Origin: Caenispirillum salinarum_A
Lineage (GTDB): Bacteria; Pseudomonadota; Alphaproteobacteria; Rhodospirillales; Rhodospirillaceae
Reading direction: 5' to 3'
Length of the DNA stretch: 64,000 nt
NCBI RefSeq assembly: GCF_044803115.1
Contig: NZ_CP085224.1
Coordinates: 2,294,001 to 2,358,000, forward strand
The position numbers and the translations under genes are program-made. Positions 16,219 through 24,514 of this stretch are shown in pieces (position 1 is the first letter of the stretch; every line of letters begins with the position of its first letter). The notes beneath the pieces were generated by a model. It was given only the letters and a program-made list of their open reading frames with translations, did not search any database and had not been told where the DNA came from.

Positions 16219-17319
16219 ATGAAGAAGAGCACTCTTCTCAAGACCGTTGCCGCCGGTGCCGTCACCGCCGTCGCTTTCGGCGCGACCACCGCTGCCAACG
16301 CCGAAACCCTGAACATCGTTTCCTGGGGCGGTGCCTACACGATGAGCCAGCAGAAGGCTTATCACGAGCCCTGGATGGAAAAGACCGGCGACGAGATCAT
16401 CAACATCGACAAGTCGGGCAACGCCCTGTCGGGCCTGCGCGCCCAGACCATGGCCGGCAACGTGACCTGGGACCTGGTCGACATGCTGCCGGCCGACGCC
16501 CTGGTGGCTTGCGCCGAGGGCATGATCGAGCCGATCCCCCACGACGAACTGCTGGCCGACGCGCCGGACGGCACCCCGCCGAGCGAGGACTTCATCGAGG
16601 GCTCGCTGACCGAATGCTTCATTCCGCAGATCGTCTACTCGAACATCGTCGCCTTCAACACCGAGATGTTCCCGAAGGACAAGCAGCCGGACAGCATCGA
16701 CGACGTGTTCAACCTGGAAGACTATCCGGGCAAGCGCACGCTCATGAAGAAGCCCATCAACAACATGGAATGGGCGCTGATGGCCGACGGCGTGCCGGCC
16801 GACGAGGTCTACGACATGCTGGAGACCGAGGAGGGCGTCGCGCGCGCCTTTGCCAAGCTGGACACCATCAAGGACCAGGTGATCTGGTGGGAAGAGGGCG
16901 CCCAGCCGCCGCAGCTGCTGGCTGACAAGGAAGTGGCCTTCGGCTCCGCCTACAACGGCCGCATCTTCAACGCCGCGGTGAACGAGGGCCAGCCCTTCGA
17001 GATCATCTGGGACGGCCAGGTGTTCGAGCTGGACGGCTGGGTCGTGCCGACCGGCAAGCTGGACAAGGTGAAGGACTACCTGCACTTCGCCACCGACACC
17101 CAGCGCCTGGCCGACCAGGCCAAGTACATCTCCTACGGTCCGGCCCGCAACTCCTCGGCCAAGCTGGTGTCGACCCACGCCGAAACCGGCATCGACATGA
17201 AGCCGCACATGCCGACCTACGGGCCCAACTTCGAGAACGCGCTGCCGAAGAACGACGCGTTCTGGGCCGACAACATCGATGAGCTGACCGAGCGCTTCAA
17301 CGCCTGGCTGGCGCAGTAA
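16219..17319 (+). CDS. ABC transporter periplasmic solute-binding protein, PotD-like
   Basis: A 366-residue exported protein. The signal peptide covers about residues 1-29 (KK at the start, a hydrophobic core, AANA before ETLNIVSWGG). The mature start TLNIVSWGGAYTMSQQKAYH and the sequence NNMEWALMADGVPADEVYDM are typical of class D type I binding proteins for polyamines and related amines. I chose ATG 16219 because GGGAG lies upstream and the signal peptide starts there. It lies between the ATPase and permease genes; a GC hairpin follows. Confidence 0.88.
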   Translation: MKKSTLLKTVAAGAVTAVAFGATTAANAETLNIVSWGGAYTMSQQKAYHEPWMEKTGDEIINIDKSGNALSGLRAQTMAGNVTWDLVDMLPADALVACAEGMIEPIPHDELLADAPDGTPPSEDFIEGSLTECFIPQIVYSNIVAFNTEMFPKDKQPDSIDDVFNLEDYPGKRTLMKKPINNMEWALMADGVPADEVYDMLETEEGVARAFAKLDTIKDQVIWWEEGAQPPQLLADKEVAFGSAYNGRIFNAAVNEGQPFEIIWDGQVFELDGWVVPTGKLDKVKDYLHFATDTQRLADQAKYISYGPARNSSAKLVSTHAETGIDMKPHMPTYGPNFENALPKNDAFWADNIDELTERFNAWLAQ

Positions 17320-17367
17320 GGCGGCTTTCGGGGCCCGCGCCGCTCCGCCGTCCGCCCGCCTGTCCGT

Positions 17368-17412
17368 CCGTCCCGTGCCGCCCGTTTCGGGGGTGCGCGG
17401 CGGGCGGGACGG
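17368..17412 (+). promoter_or_regulatory. Intercistronic GC hairpin between binding protein and permease
   Basis: CCGTCCCG at 17368-17375 pairs with CGGGACGG at 17405-17412, with further pairing inside. There is no T run. A hairpin in this place commonly protects the 5' mRNA so that the binding protein is made in excess over the permeases; this role is inferred. Confidence 0.5.
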
Positions 17413-17466
17413 GGCGGCGCGAGCCCGCCGTCTTACGTGTTTGCTTGAGATCCTGGGAGGCATTCG

Positions 17467-18783
17467 GTGTCGACGATCTCCAGCGGGCCGAGGCCCGCCG
17501 ACTACCCAAACCGCCGACCGGAGGAAGCGGTCGCCGAACCGGCGGTGATGACCACCGCCGACGGCACGCCGCTCAAGGTCAGCCTGAGCCGCAAGTTGCG
17601 GCGGAGCAAGATCAAGGCGATGCTTCTGGTGGCGCCCTTGTTCGTGTTCCTTGTGGTGTCCTTCGTGATGCCCATTTTCGACATGCTCACGCGGTCGGTT
17701 TCCAATCCCGAGGTGCCGACGGAATTGTCGCGCACGGTGGAGGCCATTCAGGCGTGGGACGGGCAGGGGCTGCCGCCCGATGCCGTGTACGCCGCCGTCT
17801 TCCAGGACATCAAGGAAGGCGCGCAGAACCGGTCCATCGGCCGCGTCGCGACCCGCCTGAACTACGAGGAGTCCGGCGCCCGCTCGCTCATCATGAAGAC
17901 GGCGCGCAACGCCCGGAACGCCGAGATGCCGGCGGACCCCAAGGCGTTCCTCATCGACGTGGACGACGACTGGGGCGACCCCGCCATCTGGCACGTCATC
18001 CAGCGCGAGTCCGACCCTTACACGCTGTCGTACTACCTGGCCGCGCTCGACCTCGAATACAACGAGGCCGGGGAGATCGTCGAGAAGCCGGAGTACATGC
18101 AGCTTTACGTGGATCTGTTCATCCGGACCCTGTGGATGAGTCTGCTCATCACGTTCCTGACGCTGCTGCTGGGTTACCCCGTCGCATTCCTGCTGGCGAA
18201 CCTGCCCATGCGCATCTCCAACCTGCTGATGATCATGGTGCTGCTGCCGTTCTGGACCAGCCTGCTGGTGCGCACCACCACCTGGATCGCCATCCTGCAG
18301 AGCCAAGGCGTGCTCAACGACATGATGGTCGCGGTCGGGCTCATATCCGACGACGGCCGGTTGCAGTTGATCCACAACCAGACCGGCACGATCATCGCCA
18401 TGACGCACATCCTGCTGCCGTTCATGATCCTGCCGCTGTATTCGGTCATGAAGACCATCCCGCCAAGCTACATCCGCGCGGCGCGGTCCATGGGTGCGTC
18501 GCAGTTGTACGCCTTCCGCCGCGTCTACTTCCCGCAGACGCTGGCCGGCATCGGTGCGGGCGGCATTCTGGTCTTCATCCTGTCCATCGGCTACTACATC
18601 ACGCCGGCCCTGGTCGGCGGCCAGTCCGGCCGGTTCATCACCAACTTCATCGCCTACCACATGCAGCAGTCCCTCAACTGGGGTCTGGCAGCGGCGATCG
18701 CGTCCATTCTGCTGGGGGCGGTGGTCATCCTGTACCTGCTGTATAACCGCCTTGTCGGCGTCGACAACATGAAGCTGGGGTAG
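17467..18783 (+). CDS. ABC transporter permease, PotB-like with long extra loop
   Basis: A 438-residue inner-membrane permease, about 140 residues longer than a standard PotB. One membrane segment (about 48-68, MLLVAPLFVFLVVSFVMPIF) is followed by a hydrophilic insertion of roughly 140 residues before the second (about 220-240). The EAA-type coupling motif is IRAARSMGASQLYAFRRVYF. Long-loop permeases of this type occur in alphaproteobacterial amine transporters. The start is GTG 17467 with GGGAGG upstream. It is 4 bases ahead of the second permease gene. Confidence 0.88.
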   Translation: MSTISSGPRPADYPNRRPEEAVAEPAVMTTADGTPLKVSLSRKLRRSKIKAMLLVAPLFVFLVVSFVMPIFDMLTRSVSNPEVPTELSRTVEAIQAWDGQGLPPDAVYAAVFQDIKEGAQNRSIGRVATRLNYEESGARSLIMKTARNARNAEMPADPKAFLIDVDDDWGDPAIWHVIQRESDPYTLSYYLAALDLEYNEAGEIVEKPEYMQLYVDLFIRTLWMSLLITFLTLLLGYPVAFLLANLPMRISNLLMIMVLLPFWTSLLVRTTTWIAILQSQGVLNDMMVAVGLISDDGRLQLIHNQTGTIIAMTHILLPFMILPLYSVMKTIPPSYIRAARSMGASQLYAFRRVYFPQTLAGIGAGGILVFILSIGYYITPALVGGQSGRFITNFIAYHMQQSLNWGLAAAIASILLGAVVILYLLYNRLVGVDNMKLG

Positions 18784-18787
18784 AACC

Positions 18788-19639
18788 ATGGCCGTACCCG
18801 CAAACGCAACAACACCCGAAAAGGCCTGGTACTACATCTTCCGGGTCCTGTGTGCCCTGATCTTCCTGTTCCTGATCGGGCCGATCCTCGTCATCATTCC
18901 ACTCAGCTTCAACGCCGAGCCGTACTTCACTTTCACCGACGCGATGCTGAGTTTCGACGCGGCGGGGTATAGCCTGCGGTGGTACGAGGACTTCTTCACC
19001 TCCGACGAGTGGCTGCGGTCTATCCGCAACAGTTTCATTGTCGCGATCTTCGCCACCATCCTGGCGACCGTGCTGGGCACGATTGCCGCGCTGGGGCTGT
19101 CCAGCCGGTTCATGCCCTATCGCAGCCTGGTAATGGCGATCCTGATCTCGCCGATGATCGTGCCGCTCATCATTTCGGCCGCCGCCATGTTCTTTTTCTA
19201 CTCGAAGATCGAACTGGCGCAGACCTTCGTCGGCGTGATCCTGGCGCACACGGCGCTCGGCATCCCCTTCGTGGTCATCACCGTCACGGCGACCCTGACG
19301 GGCTTCGACCATACGCTGACGCGGGCCTCGGCCTCGCTGGGAGCGAACCCCACGCGCACGTTCTTCCGCGTGATCCTGCCGCTGGTGACGCCGGGCGTGA
19401 TCTCCGGCGCCCTGTTCGCCTTCATCACCAGCTTCGACGAGGTGGTGGTGGTGCTGTTCCTGGCGGGGCCGGAGCAGAAGACCATTCCCATCCAGATGTG
19501 GTCAGGCATTCGCGAGCAGATCAGTCCGACCATCCTGGCCGTGGCGACGCTCTTGGTGCTGCTGTCCATCACGCTGCTGACGCTGGTGGAGCTGCTGCGC
19601 CGCCGCTCCGAGCGTCTGCGCGGGATGACGCCGGGATGA
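18788..19639 (+). CDS. ABC transporter permease, PotC-like
   Basis: A 283-residue inner-membrane protein with six predicted membrane segments, starting near residue 15 (VLCALIFLFLIGPILVIIPL). The coupling motif is TRASASLGANPTRTFFRVIL, followed by PLVTPGVISGALFAFITSFD, typical of PotC. The gene follows the first permease by 4 bases and ends the transporter operon; a GC palindrome without a clear T run lies about 45 bases downstream. Confidence 0.88.
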   Translation: MAVPANATTPEKAWYYIFRVLCALIFLFLIGPILVIIPLSFNAEPYFTFTDAMLSFDAAGYSLRWYEDFFTSDEWLRSIRNSFIVAIFATILATVLGTIAALGLSSRFMPYRSLVMAILISPMIVPLIISAAAMFFFYSKIELAQTFVGVILAHTALGIPFVVITVTATLTGFDHTLTRASASLGANPTRTFFRVILPLVTPGVISGALFAFITSFDEVVVVLFLAGPEQKTIPIQMWSGIREQISPTILAVATLLVLLSITLLTLVELLRRRSERLRGMTPG

Positions 19640-19894
19640 TCCTTCATTATCAGCGCTCTCGACGATTCTTTTGAAGCGGCGGTTAAGCCGGGCCGGTCCT
19701 TAAGGGGCCGGCCCGATGCCGTTTCGGGCTCGCTAGGCGCCTTGTGGAGCAGCAAAAACTTGAGCGTGGTCAACATATTACGAGAAAGTGCGAAGAAGGG
19801 TCGTTACCACTCGTTGCGCAGGGCGAACTTTCCCGCTACCATCCCTCGGGGCTGACGGCATGCGTTAAACGGATTTCTGCGAGGTTGGGGATCA

Positions 19895-20281
19895 ATGGTC
19901 TGGACCGACGAGCGGATCGAGCTTCTCAAGACCCTGTGGGGCGAGGGGCTGACCACGGGGGAAATTGGCAAGCGTCTCGGTGTTTCCAAGAACGCGGTGG
20001 TCGGCAAGGCCCACCGGCTTGGCTTGAAGGGGCGTCCGTCGCCCATCAAGCGCACGCGCAAGGCCGCCAAGCCTGAAAAGCCCGAAAAACCGGCGCAGCC
20101 GACGCCCGCCATCATGGAATTGCAGGGGCCGACCTGCCGCTGGCCCTTCGGTGACCCGCGGGAGCCTGGCTTCCACTTCTGCGGTGCCCGGGCGATCCCC
20201 GGCAAGCCCTATTGCAGCGAGCACGCCGCCGTCGCCTACGTCAATTCCAGCAAGAGCAAGGCCGAGGAGACCGCCGCCTGA
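19895..20281 (+). CDS. gcrA: GcrA cell-cycle regulator
   Basis: A 128-residue protein. The N-terminal helix-turn-helix reads MVWTDERIELLKTLWGEGLT, then EIGKRLGVSKNAVVGKAHRL, and the C-terminal half holds TCRWPFGDPREPGFHFCGA and GKPYCSEHAAVAY, the family signature. GcrA binds DNA methylated at GANTC by CcrM and acts with sigma-70 RNA polymerase on cell-cycle genes; it is restricted to Alphaproteobacteria and supports the clade call. The linker is Lys/Pro-rich. The gene stands alone, with a terminator-like hairpin right after it. Confidence 0.96.
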   Translation: MVWTDERIELLKTLWGEGLTTGEIGKRLGVSKNAVVGKAHRLGLKGRPSPIKRTRKAAKPEKPEKPAQPTPAIMELQGPTCRWPFGDPREPGFHFCGARAIPGKPYCSEHAAVAYVNSSKSKAEETAA

Positions 20282-20285
20282 CATC

Positions 20286-20313
20286 CCGCCGTTGGTGGGA
20301 AAGGCGGCTTTTT
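20286..20313 (+). terminator. Terminator of gcrA
   Basis: CCGCC pairs with GGCGG across a 12-base loop and is followed by CTTTTTC. The stem is short but the T run and the position 5 bases after the stop support it. Confidence 0.65.
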
Positions 20314-20386
20314 CGTGTCCGGGGGCGAGGGGTGCCTTCGCCCGACCGGTGGTTATCGGCAGGAAAGAGCCATCGGCAAGAAAGAC

Positions 20387-20416
20387 AAGCCGGTTCCGGT
20401 GACGGGGCCGGCTTTT
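20387..20416. terminator. Hairpin between gcrA and the convergent MFS gene
   Basis: AAGCCGG at 20387-20393 pairs with CCGGCTT at 20408-20414 and ends in TTTT on the plus strand. The inner bases can extend the stem. Its place 40 bases before the stop of the convergent MFS gene suggests a shared terminator. Confidence 0.5.
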
Positions 20417-20454
20417 CTGGTCGGTGCTGTGGACCGCAGGCTGCGGACGCCGGC

Positions 20455-21678
20455 TCAGGGCCGCACGTCCAGTTCTCCGCCGCTCCACCGCGCCCGGAAC
20501 ATCTGGGCGGCGACCAGCCCCACCAGCGCCATTCCCGTCATCGCCAGGAAGGCGCCGCCGCCGAAGCGTTCGTACAGCGAGCCGGAGGCCGCCATGGCAA
20601 TCGCCATCGCCACGCCCAGCCCCAGCGAGGCGTAGATCCCCTGTGCCCGGCCCGAGTAGACTCCGGGCACGGCGCGGGCGATGACGTGCATGGCGCCCAG
20701 GTGCGTGGCGGCGAAGGTGAGGGCGTGCAGGGTCTGCGCCGGCACCAGGATCCAGGGATCGGTGGTGACGGCCAGAACGCTCCACCGCACCAGGCCGCCG
20801 ACTGCGCCCAGCAGGATCAGCACGCCCGGCCCCAGGGCGGCGACGACGCGGTTGCCGAAGGCGAACAGGCAGACCTCGGCGATCACCCCGACGGCCCACA
20901 GGATGCCGATCAACCCGTCGTCCAGTCCCGCCCCGCGCCAGTGCAGGGTCGCGAAGCCGTAGTAGACGGCATGGCTCGCCTGGATGATCGACGCCGAGAC
21001 GAGGAAGGTGATGAACGCCGGATGCCGCAACAGCGGCCAGACGGGCGGCGGCGGCCCCGTATCGTCGCCGGCGCGGGTGCGTACGTCGGGCAGCATCAGC
21101 GTAGCGGCCCACGTCAGGACGACGCAGCCGATGATCGCCCAGAGGATGGCGTCGGCGGCGTAGATGCCGAGCAGTCGCCCGCCCAGCATGGAGGCGGCGA
21201 TGAAGGTCAGCGATCCCCACAGGCGGATGCGGCCGTAATCCAGGCCCTTGCGCTCGTAGACCGTGAGCAGGGTGAGGTTTTCCGAAAGCGGCATCAGCGC
21301 CCACAGGCTGGCGCCGGTGAGCAGGCTCAGGCCCAGCAGCGGCCAGAAGCCTTCCGCCGGGACGAACAGCAGGAACGCCACGACGCTTACGGCGGCCAGT
21401 CCGATCATCAGGCCGCGCCGCTGCCCCGTGGCGTCGACCACGCGGCCGGCCAGCGGATTGCCCAGCACCTTGGCCCACGTCATGGCGCCCAGCAGGATGC
21501 CGATTTCGCCCGGCCCCATGCCGCGCGATTCCAGCCACACCGGCCAGTAGGGCATGTGGAAGCCGATCACCGAGAACAGGGCGCCGTAGAGCATCGACAG
21601 CCGCAGCGCCGCCGGCAGGCGTGAGCGCAGACGCGGGGCTTGCGCGTTGGTTTCTGGCGGAGGAGGTGGGGCCGTCAT
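20455..21678 (-). CDS. MFS transporter, HcaT/PPP-family-like
   Basis: A 407-residue membrane protein with about twelve membrane segments. The first is LSMLYGALFSVIGFHMPYWP followed by VWLESRGMGPGEIGILLGA, the pattern of the MFS_1-like group that includes HcaT (3-phenylpropionate) transporters. A charged loop RKGLDYGRIRLWGSLTF also matches that group. The start chosen is the first ATG; a proline-rich N-terminus precedes the first membrane segment. It is divergent from the acyl-CoA synthetase. Substrate unknown. Confidence 0.8.
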   Translation of the reverse strand: MTAPPPPPETNAQAPRLRSRLPAALRLSMLYGALFSVIGFHMPYWPVWLESRGMGPGEIGILLGAMTWAKVLGNPLAGRVVDATGQRRGLMIGLAAVSVVAFLLFVPAEGFWPLLGLSLLTGASLWALMPLSENLTLLTVYERKGLDYGRIRLWGSLTFIAASMLGGRLLGIYAADAILWAIIGCVVLTWAATLMLPDVRTRAGDDTGPPPPVWPLLRHPAFITFLVSASIIQASHAVYYGFATLHWRGAGLDDGLIGILWAVGVIAEVCLFAFGNRVVAALGPGVLILLGAVGGLVRWSVLAVTTDPWILVPAQTLHALTFAATHLGAMHVIARAVPGVYSGRAQGIYASLGLGVAMAIAMAASGSLYERFGGGAFLAMTGMALVGLVAAQMFRARWSGGELDVRP

Positions 21679-21835
21679 GGGGCTGTTTCGGCTCGCGGAA
21701 AGGCATCCGGCGGAAAGAGCGCATCCTGGCGCGGGGGACCCATATGCGCAAGACCGTGTTTCTGTTGTGAAGACGGCGGCTTGGCGATAGCATCCGCACC
21801 GCTTTCCCAGTCACCAGCGCAAGGAAATTCCCCCG

Positions 21836-23479
21836 ATGTCTGGTTCCAGCCCTTATTCCCACGACCTGGACAAGAACGACGCCAACTTCGTCGCCCTGAC
21901 GCCGATCCAGTTCCTGGAACGCGCCGCCCTCGTGTGGCCGGACCGCCCGGCGGTGGTCCACGGCGCGCGCCGCTACACCTGGAAGCAGACCATGGAGCGC
22001 GCCAAGCGTCTGGGCTCGGCCCTGTCCAAGCGCGGCATCGGGCCCGGCGACACGGTCGCCGTCATGGCGGCCAACACGCCGGAACTGTACGAGGCCCACT
22101 TCGGCATCCCCATGACGGGTGCGGTCATCAACGCGCTCAACATCCGCCTGGACGCCGAGGCCATCGCCTTCATCCTGGACCATGGCGAGGCGAAATTCGT
22201 CATCACCGACCGCGAGTTCAGCCGCACCATGAAGGAAGCGCTGGAAAAGCTGGGCCGCGACATCCCCGTCATCGACATCGATGACAGCGAGGCGGACGAC
22301 GTCGGTGAGCTGATCGGCGAGAAGACCTACGAGGCCCTGCTGGAAGAGGGCGAGCCGGACTACGCCTGGCGCTGGCCGCAGGACGAGTGGGAGGCTATCG
22401 CGCTCAACTACACGTCCGGCACCACCGGCAACCCCAAGGGCGTCGTCTACCATCACCGCGGGGCCTACCTGAACGCCATGTCCAACGTGGTGACCTGGAG
22501 CATGCCGCCCCACGCCACGTACTTGTGGACGCTGCCCATGTTCCACTGCAACGGCTGGTGCTTCCCCTGGACCCTGGCGATCATCGGCGGCACCTCGGTG
22601 TGCCTGCGCAAGGTGACGGCCAAGAACATCTTCGACGCCATTGCCGACGAGAAGGTGACCCACTTCTGCGGCGCGCCCATCGTCATGGGCTTCATCGTCA
22701 ATGCCAAGGACAGCGACAAGCGCCAGTTCGACCAGAAGGTCAACGTCATGACCGCCGCCGCGCCGCCGCCGGCCAGCGTGCTGGAGCGCATGCAGCGCGA
22801 GGGCTTCAACGTCACCCACGTCTATGGACTGACGGAAACCTACGGCCCCGCCACCGTCTGCGCCTGGAAGGAGGAGTGGAACGACCTGTCCATCGAGGAG
22901 CAGGCCGCCCGCAAGTCCCGCCAGGGCGTGCGCTACGTGGTGCAGGAAGGCCTGACGGTCATGGATCCCGAGACCATGCAGGAAACCCCGGCCGACGGCG
23001 AAACCATCGGCGAGGTGATGATGCGCGGCAACATCACCATGAAGGGCTACCTGAAGAACCCCAAGGCCAGCCAGGAAGCCTTCGCCGGCGGCTGGTTCCA
23101 CACGGGCGACCTGGGCGTCATGCACGATGACGGCTACATCCAGCTGAAGGACCGCTCCAAGGACATCATCATCTCGGGCGGCGAGAACATTTCGTCCATC
23201 GAGGTGGAGGGCGTGCTGCACAAGCACCCCGCCGTCAACGCCGCCGCCGTCGTCGCCAAGCCTGACGACAAGTGGGGCGAGACCCCGCTGGCCTATGTGG
23301 AGCTGTGCGAGGGCCAGGTGGTCTCGGCCGAGGACCTGATCGCGTTCTGCCGCGAGCACCTGGCGCACTTCAAGTGCCCGCGCGAGGTCCGCTTCGTGGA
23401 ACTGCCGAAGACCTCGACCGGCAAGATCCAGAAGTTCGTCCTGCGCAGCATGGCCAAGGGCGGACAGGCCGGCGCGTAA
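21836..23479 (+). CDS. Acyl-CoA synthetase (AMP-forming), AlkK-like
   Basis: A 547-residue ANL-superfamily enzyme that activates a carboxylic acid with ATP and couples it to coenzyme A. The P-loop is LNYTSGTTGNPKGVVYHHRG, followed by THVYGLTETYGPATVCAWK (adenine binding), WFHTGDLGVMHDDGYIQLKD and the hinge RSKDIIISGGENISSIEVEG; the C-terminal catalytic lysine is in KTSTGKIQKFVLR. The length and the motifs fit medium- or long-chain fatty-acid ligases. It is divergent from the MFS gene, about 150 bases apart. Chain-length preference cannot be read. Confidence 0.93.
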   Translation: MSGSSPYSHDLDKNDANFVALTPIQFLERAALVWPDRPAVVHGARRYTWKQTMERAKRLGSALSKRGIGPGDTVAVMAANTPELYEAHFGIPMTGAVINALNIRLDAEAIAFILDHGEAKFVITDREFSRTMKEALEKLGRDIPVIDIDDSEADDVGELIGEKTYEALLEEGEPDYAWRWPQDEWEAIALNYTSGTTGNPKGVVYHHRGAYLNAMSNVVTWSMPPHATYLWTLPMFHCNGWCFPWTLAIIGGTSVCLRKVTAKNIFDAIADEKVTHFCGAPIVMGFIVNAKDSDKRQFDQKVNVMTAAAPPPASVLERMQREGFNVTHVYGLTETYGPATVCAWKEEWNDLSIEEQAARKSRQGVRYVVQEGLTVMDPETMQETPADGETIGEVMMRGNITMKGYLKNPKASQEAFAGGWFHTGDLGVMHDDGYIQLKDRSKDIIISGGENISSIEVEGVLHKHPAVNAAAVVAKPDDKWGETPLAYVELCEGQVVSAEDLIAFCREHLAHFKCPREVRFVELPKTSTGKIQKFVLRSMAKGGQAGA

Positions 23480-23517
23480 CTAACCGGCCGGCTTTCCGGC
23501 TGCGCCGGAATGGTACT

Positions 23518-23550
23518 GCGAGGGAGGCGTCGGCCTCCCTCGCGTCCTTT
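23518..23550. terminator. Terminator between acyl-CoA synthetase and CAP gene
   Basis: A perfect 11-bp stem, GCGAGGGAGGC and GCCTCCCTCGC, with a GTCG loop, followed by GTCCTTTT on the plus strand. It lies between two convergent genes. Confidence 0.85.
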
Positions 23551-23556
23551 TACCTG

Positions 23557-24477
23557 CTAGCCGCCCGCCACCGCCGCCACGGCGACCTTGCGCCCGCTGC
23601 CGTCGGCCTTCAGCGTAAAGCCGAGCGTCTCGTACTGTTCGTCCAGCAGCGGGCCGCCGTACTCCGGGGCGTCCAGCCAGTGGCCGACGAAGCGGTCGAT
23701 GTCCGCCGCCGTCACCTGCGTGCCGCAGCCGCCGCAGCGGCCGACGGCAAGGAACACGCGGCCACCGCCCATCGAGCTGCCGACCCGGGGCGCCTCCAGG
23801 CTGCTCGGCTTGAAGCCGGACAGGTCGTCGGGCACCTGGTCCGCCACGGCGGCCGAGAGGTCGGAGGCCAGCGTCAGGGGCTCCACGCCTTTCTCCCGTC
23901 GTGCCGTGTTGATCCGCTCCAGCGCCAAACGGGCGGCTTCCTCGGGCGTTACGGGGGCCGCCGCATCGGCATCGGCGGGCACTGCAACGCCCGGCCCGGC
24001 AAAGGTCTGCACCGCCACCAGGCCGTCGCGGTCGTCGTCGGGGACCAGGACGTAGCCGAAGCGGCGGACGCCCGGATGCAGGATGTTCCGCCGGTGGCTC
24101 GGGCTGTCCATCCAGTCCCTGTGGAAGGAGCGGACGTGTTCCGCCGTCGGCTCGGGCCCGCAGCCGGCACAGCGGCCGATGTTCTCCGCCACCATCTTGG
24201 CCTCGGTGCCGCCCGCCTCCAGATAGCGCTCCAGGGCCGTGCCGCCGCCGGGGGCGCGGTGGGCGAAATACCCCTGGTCGGCCATGTCGGTGGCGTGGGC
24301 GCGGGCCGCCTCGTTCAGCGGCTCGGTCAGGGTCAGCGCGGGGAGGTCGTGCTCGGCGCGGCTCTGGTTAACCTGGTCCAGCGCCAGGGCGCGCAGGTCG
24401 GCGTCCGCCGCAAGGGCAGGGCAGGCGAGGACGGCGGACAGGGCGAGCGCGGCAAGCGCGCGAATAGGCGGCATCAT
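23557..24477 (-). CDS. Exported tandem CAP-domain (SCP-like) protein
   Basis: A 306-residue protein with a signal peptide (about 1-23, ending ACPALAAD). Domain one (about 28-165) has the CAP features ARAHATDMADQGYFAHRAP, the Glu in MVAENIG, and the SPSHRRNILHPGVRRFGYV block. Domain two (about 185-300) starts ARLALERINTARREKGVEPL but has lost the His-bearing segments. Both domains carry a CxxC inside GRCAGCG / GRCGGCG, at the same relative place. Such proteins are secreted and of largely unknown function. The first ATG was used; a second ATG follows immediately. Confidence 0.82.
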   Translation of the reverse strand: MMPPIRALAALALSAVLACPALAADADLRALALDQVNQSRAEHDLPALTLTEPLNEAARAHATDMADQGYFAHRAPGGGTALERYLEAGGTEAKMVAENIGRCAGCGPEPTAEHVRSFHRDWMDSPSHRRNILHPGVRRFGYVLVPDDDRDGLVAVQTFAGPGVAVPADADAAAPVTPEEAARLALERINTARREKGVEPLTLASDLSAAVADQVPDDLSGFKPSSLEAPRVGSSMGGGRVFLAVGRCGGCGTQVTAADIDRFVGHWLDAPEYGGPLLDEQYETLGFTLKADGSGRKVAVAAVAGG

Positions 24478-24514
24478 GCGAAGAAAGACGCGCGAGCGCC
24501 GCGCCCGGATGCGC

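Noticed and set aside
16123..18789. 888-codon open frame on the minus strand
   Set aside because: It covers three genuine plus-strand transporter genes and its translation is His/Arg/Gln-rich low-complexity sequence, a normal antisense shadow in GC-rich DNA.
19892..23368. 1158-codon minus-strand frame spanning gcrA to the acyl-CoA synthetase
   Set aside because: It crosses gcrA, an MFS gene and an acyl-CoA synthetase, all with strong family motifs; its own product shows no domain.
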